Part shown: piece after piece, positions 25,527-32,902 of the stretch
Numbering within the stretch: the first letter of the stretch is position 1
How the letters are laid out: the number at the start of each line of letters is the position of its first letter
NCBI GenBank assembly: GCA_910574885.1
Contig: CAJTDD010000001.1
Coordinates: forward strand, 1-64,000
Origin: Lachnospiraceae bacterium
GTDB taxonomy: Bacteria; Bacillota; Clostridia; Lachnospirales; Lachnospiraceae
DNA length: 64,000 nt
Reading direction: 5' to 3'
Made by a program: the position numbers and the translations under genes
The notes under the pieces: generated by a model
Seen by the model: the letters and a program-made list of their open reading frames with translations, nothing else
Told to the model about the DNA's origin: nothing
The model's database searches: none

Positions 25527-25561
25527 ATATCACACAGTATCAGAATGCCTCCCCATCTAAA
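25527..25561 (+). other. Element 1 right attachment site
   Basis: ATATCACA (25527-25534) and TATCAGAATGCC (25538-25549) are the inverted counterparts of the left-end arms. The AA core lies at 25560-25561, followed by permease coding sequence CACCTGG. Arm-to-core spacing is 10 bases at both ends. Confidence 0.85.
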
Positions 25562-26251
25562 CACCTGGCTGGAATATATAATCAGATACCCAAGCCCGTC
25601 TCGTGCCGCCAGAAATTCCCCGATAATTACCCCTACAAGACACAGCCCGATATTGACTTTCATATTGCTGATGATTGCCGGGATGGAGCTTGGCAGTACT
25701 ACCTTTGACAAGGCATGGAAGCGGTTGCCGCCCAGGGTATAAATCAGTTTGATTTTACCTGGGTCAACGGTGGTGAAGCTGGTGTAAAGGCTCAGGATGC
25801 TTCCGAAAATGGCGACTGACATCCCTGCAACGATAATGGTAGTCTTGGTGGCGCCAAGCCATACGATTAGAAGCGGCGCCAACGCAGATTTGGGCAGGCT
25901 GTTCAGTACGACCAGGTAGGGGTCTAATATTTCGGATAGTTTGCTGCTAAACCACAGGGCAACTGCCACCAGAATGCTGATGGCAATTACGAGCAGGAAA
26001 CTAAGAATCGTTTCGTATAAGGTGACTCCAAGGTGGAGAAAGATGCTCTTATCCAGAACCATCTCAAAGAAACACAGAGCAATCTTAGAGGGGCTGCTGA
26101 AGATAAAAGAGTCAATGATTCCTACGTTGGCGGTGAATTCCCAGATAAATAAAAAACTTAGCAGAATCAGTACCCGGGATACCCTGACGATTCGTTTATG
26201 CCTGCGGTGCATGAGGAGATATTTCTGTTGTCCTGCTGACAGGTTACTCAT
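25560..26251 (-). pseudogene. 5' fragment of ABC transporter permease (NitT/TauT type), interrupted by element 1
   Basis: 231 codons encode a SsuC/ThiX-like permease: an N-terminal helix (VLILLSFLFIWEFTA), several more helices, and the EAA loop region LGGNRFHALSKVVLPSSIPAI that contacts the ATPase. Translation then runs into element 1 and ends at 25376 with about 60 foreign residues. The missing last helix is at 19754-19859. The start overlaps the ATPase stop by eight bases, so both came from one operon. The substrate (sulfonate, nitrate or thiamine precursor class) is unknown. Confidence 0.92.
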
Positions 26252-26873
26252 CTGTATTCAACTCCTTCCATATGAGATTAAAATATGTTTTGAATTCCGG
26301 GGCGTTGCGCCGGTTCAGCGGTGTATCTTCGCTGAGGTCGAAAATCAGCGGGATAGTCTGCCGGATGGCGGCAGGGCGTCCGGTAAGAATGATGACTCGG
26401 TCGGCAAGGGAAATTGCCTCTGACAGGTCATGGGTTACAAGCAAGGCTGACTTTCCCTCTTTTCGGATAATCTGGCCGATGTCGTCCCCGACGGTCAGCC
26501 GTGTCTGGTAGTCCAATGCGGAAAAAGGTTCATCCAGCAGCAAAAGATCTGGCTCTAATACCAGAGTGCGGATCAGGGCGGCGCGCTGTCGCATCCCGCC
26601 GGATAACTCGGACGGGCGGGATGCCTCGAACTGTCGCAGCCCGTAGAGGTCTAAAAGTTCATGGGCCCGCTGCCTGGTACGGGCGGTCAGCATGTGCTGT
26701 ACTTCCAGGCCGAGGATTACATTGTTGTAGATGGTGCGCCACTCAAAGAGTTCGTCGTGCTGGAGCATGTAGCCTACGTTTGTGGTGCTTTCTTTTAAGT
26801 ATTTCCCATTGATTTTAATCAGACCTTTTTCCGGCTCGAGCAGACCTGCGATAATGGAAAGCAGCGTGGATTT
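26244..26873 (-). pseudogene. 3' fragment of ABC transporter ATPase, interrupted by element 2
   Basis: From the core at 26873 the frame reads KSTLLSIIAGLLEPEKG, then the Q-loop GYMLQHDELFEW, the signature LSGGMRQRAAL, Walker B LLLLDEPFSALD and the H-loop LLVTHDLSEAI. Only the N-terminal strand and the first part of Walker A are missing; they lie at 51425-51564. Joined at the AA core the protein has 255 residues, the normal length for SsuB-like ATPases. Without the P-loop this half cannot bind ATP properly. Confidence 0.93.
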
Positions 26874-26899
26874 GCCGATGGTATAGTAGTGGAAACAAA
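26872..26899 (+). other. Element 2 left attachment site
   Basis: Core TT (26872-26873), two bases, CGATGGT (26876-26882), eight bases, GGAAACAAA (26891-26899). The right end carries the exact inverse at the same distances. The outer arm overlaps codons 2-4 of the gene at 26889. Confidence 0.88.
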
Positions 26900-27359
26900 G
26901 GGAGCCGTTTTAACCAAATCGGCAAAAGTATTCGAGGGGATGTTTGAGGATAAGGCGAAGATTGAGCAGAGTATTTCGGCCAGGATTCGGTATTGTATGT
27001 ACAAAGCAAAGGTTCCGCAATATAAGATTGCCAAAGCGATTGGATATGCAAAAGAAACCATATTCAATTATATGAACGGTAAAGTTTCAGAGGAACATAT
27101 GAATGTGCAAATGCTAAAGAAGATGGCGGTATATTTGGGGCTGGATGAATATTATTTTTGTAATGAGTATCATAAGTTTATAGACAGTACAGATGTGCCG
27201 AAATTGTTGAAAGGCACACGGAGGGAAATGGGAATGTCACAGAGAGAGCTTGCGGCTGCGGCAGATATACCGTTGCAGTCTTATAAGAAATACGAGGAGG
27301 GACGGGTGCGGCTTCCGGAGAAATATTGGCGGGCATTGTTGGATATATTGACAAACTGA
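26889..27359 (+). CDS. Double XRE-type HTH regulator at the element 2 left end
   Basis: The 156-residue protein has two HTH domains: residues about 30-85 (YKIAKAIGYAKETIFNYMNGK) and about 108-150 (MSQRELAAAADIPLQSYKKYEEG). A GTG start at 26889 would place the first codons inside the att arm; ATG 26940 is an alternative. Neither has a strong binding site, and no element promoter fits upstream. In the excised circle the recombinase gene would lie about 80 bases upstream on the same strand. Two decayed partial copies occur at 28715 and 30098. Confidence 0.7.
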   Translation: METKGAVLTKSAKVFEGMFEDKAKIEQSISARIRYCMYKAKVPQYKIAKAIGYAKETIFNYMNGKVSEEHMNVQMLKKMAVYLGLDEYYFCNEYHKFIDSTDVPKLLKGTRREMGMSQRELAAAADIPLQSYKKYEEGRVRLPEKYWRALLDILTN

Positions 27360-27376
27360 CTCTTTAGGGATATAAT
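27348..27376 (+). promoter_or_regulatory. Consensus promoter of the element 2 DUF3990 operon
   Basis: Perfect TTGACA (27348-27353), 17-base spacer and TATAAT (27371-27376). The -35 lies within the last codons of the XRE gene. The near-repeat ACTCTT downstream of each hexamer could be an operator. Confidence 0.8.
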
Positions 27377-27418
27377 ATAAACAGGTAACTCTTGAGAGAT
27401 ACTACGAGGAGATTTATT

Positions 27419-28096
27419 ATGAGTAAGATTGTTTTATATCACGGTTCAAACGGAAAAATTGAAAAGCCTCTTTTGGGAAAAGGCAAGGTTTATAATGATT
27501 ATGGTCAGGGCTTTTATTGTACCAAACATATAGAGCTTGCAAAGGAATGGTCCTGTAATGAAGGTATTGACGGTTTTGCGAACAAATATGAGCTTGATAC
27601 AGGAGGCTTGAAGATTTTAAATTTATCTTCAGAAGAATATACGATTCTTCATTGGCTTACTCTGCTTATGGAAAATCGTCGTTTCCGTGTGTCAACTCCT
27701 GTTATGCGCAGAGGTGTCCTATGGTTGAAGGAGTATTTTCTAGTTGATATCAGCGAATATGATTTAGTTATCGGCTACCGTGCAGATGATTCATATTTCT
27801 CATTTGCAAGAGCCTTTATCAGTAACGAAATTTCTTTGAGCCAGTTAAACTATGCTATGCGCCTTGGCAAACTCGGTGAGCAGTATGTTTTAAAAAGTGA
27901 AAAAGCATTTAATCAAATAGAGTTTATATCCGCTGAATTGGCAGATAATACTATTTACTATGCTCGCAGAAAAATGAGAGATGATAATGCTCGTAATGCT
28001 TTTTTTGCAGAGCTTGAAAAAGAAGATATTGACGGTATTTATATGAGAGATATTATCAGAGAGGAAATGACAAGTTATGATGTACGCTTACGATGA
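27419..28096 (+). CDS. DUF3990 protein, second copy
   Basis: The 225-residue protein starts at ATG 27419 behind GAGGAG. It shows IVLYHGSNGKIEKP and YNDYGQGFYCTKHIELAKEW, then an EYDLVIGYRADDSYF segment that matches EYDLIQGYRADDSY in the element 1 copy. The two are homologous but diverged, and both end in a 20-base overlap with a partner gene. A strong promoter drives this copy. An ADP-ribosyltransferase-like toxin is a reasonable hypothesis. Confidence 0.72.
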   Translation: MSKIVLYHGSNGKIEKPLLGKGKVYNDYGQGFYCTKHIELAKEWSCNEGIDGFANKYELDTGGLKILNLSSEEYTILHWLTLLMENRRFRVSTPVMRRGVLWLKEYFLVDISEYDLVIGYRADDSYFSFARAFISNEISLSQLNYAMRLGKLGEQYVLKSEKAFNQIEFISAELADNTIYYARRKMRDDNARNAFFAELEKEDIDGIYMRDIIREEMTSYDVRLR

Positions 28097-28712
28097 ACTC
28101 TATCTGAATGACGCTATGAGAAACCTTGGCGAAGCATTTGATTATTCGGCAACTGTCTTGAATATCCCGATGGATGATTTTCTTGATATGTTTATTATAA
28201 GCGGTATTGCAGAACAATTTGCCGGCGGCGTTCCGAAGTTCGTATCAGGTCTTTCGGGAACAGAGCTTGTATGGGAAGTTTTAAATCGAACAAGGGAAAA
28301 TATTGATTTGTCTGCACCACAGATTGAATATGACTACTCACCTGAATATTGGTGCGGTTGGATACTTGCGTTTTATCAATGGAATACAGGAAAGAGTTTT
28401 AAGGAAATTAAAAAATATCTGCCTATGAGTGAAATTTATAAGTTATACCCCACCTTGCACGAAGCAGCGGAGGAAAAGTTTGTTGATATAGCAAATTCTA
28501 TACTTGAACGCAAAAACTTACCTACAAAATTGCAGACAGTACGCAGGGCAATCGGACTTTCACAAAAAGAGCTGTCTGAAAAATCAGGGGTAACACTCCG
28601 AATGATTCAGCAATATGAACAGCGGGCAAAGGATATAAACAAGGCAACTGCAAGTAACTTGTTTGCGTTGGCGCAGACACTCGGTTGTAAAGCAGAGGAT
28701 TTATTAGAATAA
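28077..28712 (+). CDS. DUF3990 partner with C-terminal XRE HTH
   Basis: The 211-residue protein has an N-terminal helical region (residues 1-140) homologous to the partner in element 1, then a classical HTH at about 150-208 (RRAIGLSQKELSEKSGVTLRMIQQYEQ). The HTH suggests that it represses the operon, as many antitoxins do. It overlaps the DUF3990 gene by 20 bases. The antitoxin role is inferred from gene order and the DNA-binding domain. Confidence 0.68.
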   Translation: MMYAYDELYLNDAMRNLGEAFDYSATVLNIPMDDFLDMFIISGIAEQFAGGVPKFVSGLSGTELVWEVLNRTRENIDLSAPQIEYDYSPEYWCGWILAFYQWNTGKSFKEIKKYLPMSEIYKLYPTLHEAAEEKFVDIANSILERKNLPTKLQTVRRAIGLSQKELSEKSGVTLRMIQQYEQRAKDINKATASNLFALAQTLGCKAEDLLE

Positions 28713-28714
28713 CG

Positions 28715-28910
28715 AGATAGCTAAAGCGATTGGATATGCAAAAGAAACCATATTCAAATATAGAATGGTAAAGTTTCAGAGGAACATATGAATGTGCAAA
28801 TGTTGCCGATATTGTTGATAGAGAGACGGAGGGAAATGGGAATGTCAGGGAGAGTTTGCGGCTGTGGCGGATATACCGTTGTAGTTTTATAAGGGATAGG
28901 ACAGGTGCGG
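28715..28910 (+). pseudogene. Decayed copy of the double-XRE gene
   Basis: Bases from GCTAAAGCGATTGG onward match 27030-27310 closely, but with an internal deletion of about 80 bases, frameshifts and in-frame stops. A second fragment is at 30098. The remaining 28911-28976 holds a hairpin with arms CTGGAATCTGG/CCAGATTCCAG. Confidence 0.7.
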
Positions 28911-28976
28911 AAACTGCATTTTTGTTACTGGAATCTGGAAAATGCCGCAAATTCCAGATTCCAGATATGGTTTGTT

Positions 28977-29050
28977 GGGAGTGTCAGAATTTTTGTGTAA
29001 GTTATTTTAAGAAATTTTATGAATACTTACAGGAAAATTCTGACACTCCC
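28977..29050. mobile_element. 74-bp MITE-like inverted-repeat element
   Basis: The left end GGGAGTGTCAGAATTTT is matched by an inverted AAAATTCTGACACTCCC at the right end, and the inner GTGTAAG/CTTACA also pairs. The termini resemble those of IS256-family transposons, but there is no transposase, so it is probably a non-autonomous or deleted derivative. It lies just after the Rpn gene at 29057. Confidence 0.55.
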
Positions 29051-29056
29051 TTTGTG

Positions 29057-29932
29057 CTATGACAACTGCATAACCTTTGCTTCAAGTTCCTTTAATTCAT
29101 CAAATGACAATGAGGGAACACAGTCCGCAATATCTTCAAATGACATTTTTCCTTTTTTAATCAATCTTTCGGCTGTTTCTATGTCTTTCTTATGTGCAAG
29201 AGTGTTTTCCATATCCTTCCAATAAGTTCTCATAATCTGCTCGTCATCAAATAAGCTCATCATAATCGTTAAAACCTCCTTTTGTTTGCCAATTAGATAT
29301 TCTTTTAAGATGTTCCTATCCATGCAAATACGAATCGTTTCTTTAACCGTCTGTTCTGTCGCACCATACAGTTTTCTCTGTTCATCAAAAACTTTACAAA
29401 AAAGGATATATTGATTGATAATGTCCTCTGTGTCGCTCTCATAAATGACTTTTGCCTTTACTTCAATATCAATAGCTGCGCCGCCAAAAAACTCCTGTGA
29501 TAAAGATATTATATCGGGTTTTCTGCCTTTATTGCCTGTATAGATGATATACAGTTCAGGTTTAGGGATTTTGACCTTTGTACTCTTATATAGACTTTGT
29601 GAAGTCCTCTCAAAATATTCATGGTAACTCTGTGCTAAATACAAGAGGATTCTGATTAAAATATTTACCGTCCAACTGGATTGAGCTTCTAACAGGAGCA
29701 ATAAACTGTTGTTACCCACCATTATGCCCAAATCATTATATAAATTGTCGGTTAAAACATTGTCTATTGTTACAATATCAAGCGTATCCTCTGTTGCGTC
29801 CGTATCTTCTGGATGTAGCGTTTGATATAGTTCCAATAAATATTTTTTATCTTGGAAAAGGTCTAAAAATACGCTGTTTTTTGCGGTACGTTTTGCTTTG
29901 ACCGCTTGTGTCTGGTTTGTATCGTCTTGCAC
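29057..29932 (-). CDS. Rpn family recombination-promoting nuclease/putative transposase
   Basis: The 291-residue protein has the PD-(D/E)XK layout of this family: NSVFLDLFQDKKYLLELYQTL at the start, then LLLLEAQSSWTVNILIR (core E with Q), a YIIYTGNKG strand, and a C-terminal AERLIKKGKMSFEDIADC helical module. Rpn proteins cut DNA and promote recombination or act in phage defence. The C-terminal module recurs in the Rpn gene at 43815. It is one of few minus-strand genes in element 2. Confidence 0.82.
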   Translation of the reverse strand: MQDDTNQTQAVKAKRTAKNSVFLDLFQDKKYLLELYQTLHPEDTDATEDTLDIVTIDNVLTDNLYNDLGIMVGNNSLLLLLEAQSSWTVNILIRILLYLAQSYHEYFERTSQSLYKSTKVKIPKPELYIIYTGNKGRKPDIISLSQEFFGGAAIDIEVKAKVIYESDTEDIINQYILFCKVFDEQRKLYGATEQTVKETIRICMDRNILKEYLIGKQKEVLTIMMSLFDDEQIMRTYWKDMENTLAHKKDIETAERLIKKGKMSFEDIADCVPSLSFDELKELEAKVMQLS

Positions 29933-30097
29933 TTTATCACCTCGGTTCCTTAAAATCTAAAGTTGGATATGGTAATATAGACTATTCCTGTTACATTTCA
30001 ATTATACAAAAAAGTGTCCTTTTTTACAATAAAATTCACATTAAACTTCTTCTAAGTTTCTAATGCTATTTCATCGACAAAAGTGGAGTTTACTTGA

Positions 30098-30330
30098 AAT
30101 GCAAAAGAAGATGGCGATATATTGGGGATAGATGAATATTTTTTTGAAATGATTATCATGAGATTATGGGCAGAGTAGATGTACCGAAATTGTTGAAAAA
30201 GAGACAACAGGAAATGGGAATGTTACAAAGAGATTGCAGCTATGGCTGATATACCATTGCAGTGTTATAAGAGATACGAGGTGGGATGGGTGCGGCAGTC
30301 GGAGAAATATTGGAGAGAATTGATGGACTA
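30098..30330 (+). pseudogene. Second decayed copy of the double-XRE gene
   Basis: The segment matches the second half of the gene at 26889 (AAAGAAGATGGCG..., CCGAAATTGTTGAAA..., GGAAATGGGAATG) with deletions and frame breaks. Downstream bases (ATTACATTTTGGTTACTGGAA) also match those after the copy at 28715, so the duplicated unit was longer than the gene. Otherwise 29933-30689 contains no gene I can support. Confidence 0.65.
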
Positions 30331-30689
30331 GGTATCACACGAATGTACGAGGTTACTTGCCTGTCGAGGGTAAGGGTATCGTAGTGGAAATAAATATATT
30401 AGGCGAATTGACAAAAGTACTCGTGGGTGATAGAAGTGAATATGTGGAAATTACATTTTGGTTACTGGAAAAAAAACTATTAATTTCCAGAATTTAGTAG
30501 AAATATAAAAATATTTGTGGTAGATTGAATAAAAGATATTGTTTGGATAGGTGAAATGATAAAGAAGGCGTGAGAAATAGTTGGAATTTTATAACAATTA
30601 TTAGTTTTCTTGTTAAAATGCTTGGAAATTGGAATCGGCTATATAGTAATTAATCCCAAATTCCAAAAAACATAGTTTAAGGAGAAGTC

Positions 30690-32402
30690 ATGCAAGAAGA
30701 ATTCAAAAAAAAGGACAAAGAACAAAAGGTTGAAAAACGGTTTGTTTCAGATGAAATAGGAGAAAAATATAAAGAGTGGAAAAATAGAAATATTATTTTT
30801 ATTACTTCTCCTACTGGTAGCGGAAAAAGTTATTTTATATTACATATATTTCTGAAATGGGCAATAAAGAATAATATGAGAATTCTCTATCTAGTTAATA
30901 GACGGATATTAAAAATGCAACTAGAAGAAGAACTAAAAAATGTGGAAGAAGAACTGTGCAGGGAGTCCTCAGATTGGAAGGTAAAGTGTACCTTAAATGA
31001 ATATATAAATATTAAAACATATCAAAGTATTGAAAAAGAAATTAAAGGAAAAGAACCAAAAAAATTATTGTTCTATTTGAATCTTTTTTCCTGTGTCATT
31101 TATGATGAGTGTCACTACTTTTATGCCGATTCAAATTTTAATACAAATACAGAATTGTCGTATTCAGTTCTGAGGAAAGTGTTTGACAATAAGCTACAGA
31201 TATATGTATCAGCAACGCCAGAAGAAATGATAGAAGAAGTAGATAAGTTTGTAAAGGAAGAACAAAGAGAATCCGAAGGAAAGATGTCATACGAACAGAT
31301 TTTTGTGTGTCCTCCTAATGAAAGAAAAAGGGAATATAGCATAAGTGCTGATTATGGATATATAAGTTTAGAGATTTTTGAAAATATTGAAGACTTGGCC
31401 CATTTAATAAAAAGAAATGGAAGCGATAAAAAAGATAAATGGTTGATTTTTGTAGATAGTATCGAACGGGGGAAAGATTTAAGAAAAAGATTGCTGACTA
31501 AAAATGATTCAGAAGAAGAAAAGAAAATAATCAATGAAAAAGATGTAATTTTTTTGGATGCGAAATATGATGAAAATGATGACAGTAAAGAAAGTGTGAA
31601 TGAAATTGTAAACGAAGAATTTTCAAGTAGAAAGGTGGTAATTTCTACTGCGGTTATGGATAATGGTGTATCTTTCAAAGATTTTAACTTGACAAATATT
31701 GTCATAATGGCAGATACACGCGAAATGTTTCTACAAATGTTAGGCAGGAAGCGAACGGATGGAGGTAAAGTAAAATTATATATTTGTAAACAAAATGTAG
31801 AGCATTTCAGAAAAAGAAAAATGTATACTGAAAATATATTAAAATGTTATGAACGGCATAGAAACATTTTGCGAGAGTTAGAGAAACCATATTGTTTAGT
31901 GAGTAAACCGTGTTATTTGTATAGTTATGTGGAGACTCTATTTATTAATACAAAAGAAACTTTTTATTCAACTGAATGGAAGCAACAGGATATATTGAAT
32001 GAAATATTAGAGGATACTGTATCTAGTCAATATATTAGAAAATTTTGTTATTCTTTAGGAGGGATTATAACCCTTAATTCTTTAGCAATAAAGAAATACC
32101 TTAAATTGAAGTTATTTTACAAAGATATGATAGAAAAAATGGAAAACGATGAGTATGCATTTGTAAAGCAACAGGCGGATTGGTTGGGGGTTTCGCACGA
32201 TAAAGTAGAAGTCGTTATTGAAGAATCGAGCATAGATGAGCTATCTAAGAATAGAGAGAGATTAGAAAATGCGATTAAGGAAGTTTTAGGTGTCTCTATG
32301 ACAAGAGAGGAAAATATTGAATGGAAACTAAAAATATGGAAACCTCTATTATATTTTTTAAGTAGAGACAAAGATTTCAAAGATGGTGAAGAAGATGCAT
32401 AA
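30690..32402 (+). CDS. SF2 (DEAD/DEAH-like) helicase
   Basis: The 570-residue protein has Walker A SPTGSGKS (40-47), a DECH motif II (139-142), SAT motif III (174-176), and in its second RecA domain an ISTAVMDNGVSF segment and QMLGRKRTDGG motif VI. The C-terminal 200 residues are unassigned. It is AT-rich, with AAGGAGAAG upstream. The primase-helicase at 32903 follows on the same strand, so the two may form the element's replication or defence module. Confidence 0.8.
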   Translation: MQEEFKKKDKEQKVEKRFVSDEIGEKYKEWKNRNIIFITSPTGSGKSYFILHIFLKWAIKNNMRILYLVNRRILKMQLEEELKNVEEELCRESSDWKVKCTLNEYINIKTYQSIEKEIKGKEPKKLLFYLNLFSCVIYDECHYFYADSNFNTNTELSYSVLRKVFDNKLQIYVSATPEEMIEEVDKFVKEEQRESEGKMSYEQIFVCPPNERKREYSISADYGYISLEIFENIEDLAHLIKRNGSDKKDKWLIFVDSIERGKDLRKRLLTKNDSEEEKKIINEKDVIFLDAKYDENDDSKESVNEIVNEEFSSRKVVISTAVMDNGVSFKDFNLTNIVIMADTREMFLQMLGRKRTDGGKVKLYICKQNVEHFRKRKMYTENILKCYERHRNILRELEKPYCLVSKPCYLYSYVETLFINTKETFYSTEWKQQDILNEILEDTVSSQYIRKFCYSLGGIITLNSLAIKKYLKLKLFYKDMIEKMENDEYAFVKQQADWLGVSHDKVEVVIEESSIDELSKNRERLENAIKEVLGVSMTREENIEWKLKIWKPLLYFLSRDKDFKDGEEDA

Positions 32403-32542
32403 AAAAGAATGATAGAACAATTTCTGATAAAATATTTGAACGGTGCATGACGCAGGCAGGGTTGCCTTATGTATTGAAAATAAAAAGAGGAAGTGAACAA
32501 AAAGGAATAGTCACCTTGTATACTATTAAAAAAATAGATTAA
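32400..32542 (+). other. Possible frameshifted tail or small ORF after the helicase
   Basis: A frame overlapping the helicase stop stays open to TAA at 32540-32542 and reads like protein (IFERCMTQAGLPYVLKIKRG). It has no obvious start. It may be the original helicase C-terminus after a frameshift in the A-rich run at 32400, or a remnant. Bases 32543-32673 show nothing clear. Confidence 0.25.
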
Positions 32543-32673
32543 ATAAATTGTTGTAGTATATTAATTGTACCTGGAAATAAATATAAACAACTCATTTAAC
32601 AACCCATAAAGAATAATTTGCCAGCAGTTTCATAAACATATTATGAAACCTGACTGACGGAAAGCGGGTTGTG

Positions 32674-32856
32674 ATGTCAAGAAAAAAGCAGAGTATTGAG
32701 ATTGTTTTACATAAACCGACAGATATATCAGAGGTGTACAATGCGCCGCAGGTTACAGATTTTTGGAAAGAAATGATTCTAGCAAAGGTGCGGGCGTGCA
32801 GCCTCACACAACAAGACTACCTTCGATTATTGGAAAAGGATTTCGGTAATCATTAA
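32674..32856 (+). CDS. Small hypothetical protein, duplicated as a relic at 49446
   Basis: The 60-residue protein (MSRKKQSIEIVLHKPTDISEVY...) has a conserved-looking core, NAPQVTDFWKEMILAKVRA, that is repeated as a broken copy near the right end of the element. No family is recognised. The start could be GTG 32671 or ATG 32674. Confidence 0.45.
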   Translation: MSRKKQSIEIVLHKPTDISEVYNAPQVTDFWKEMILAKVRACSLTQQDYLRLLEKDFGNH

Positions 32857-32902
32857 CAAAGATGATAACTGTTTCATAAAGTCCAATAATCAGGAGGATA
32901 AA

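Larger units (their letters stand above)
19860..25561 (+). mobile_element. Element 1: 5.7-kb serine-recombinase element in the ABC permease gene
   Basis: The ends are defined by gene reconstruction and by symmetric arms. GGCATTCTGATA (19872-19883) and its reverse complement (25538-25549) each lie exactly 10 bases from an AA core (19860-19861 and 25560-25561). Core-to-core length is 5,700 bp. Contents in order are a DUF3990/partner pair, a SAM-like core-binding protein, a small coupled ORF, a large serine recombinase, and AAA-ATPase plus TOPRIM-like genes, all on the plus strand. No conjugation or replication gene is present, so it probably moves by excision and circularisation only. Confidence 0.92.
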
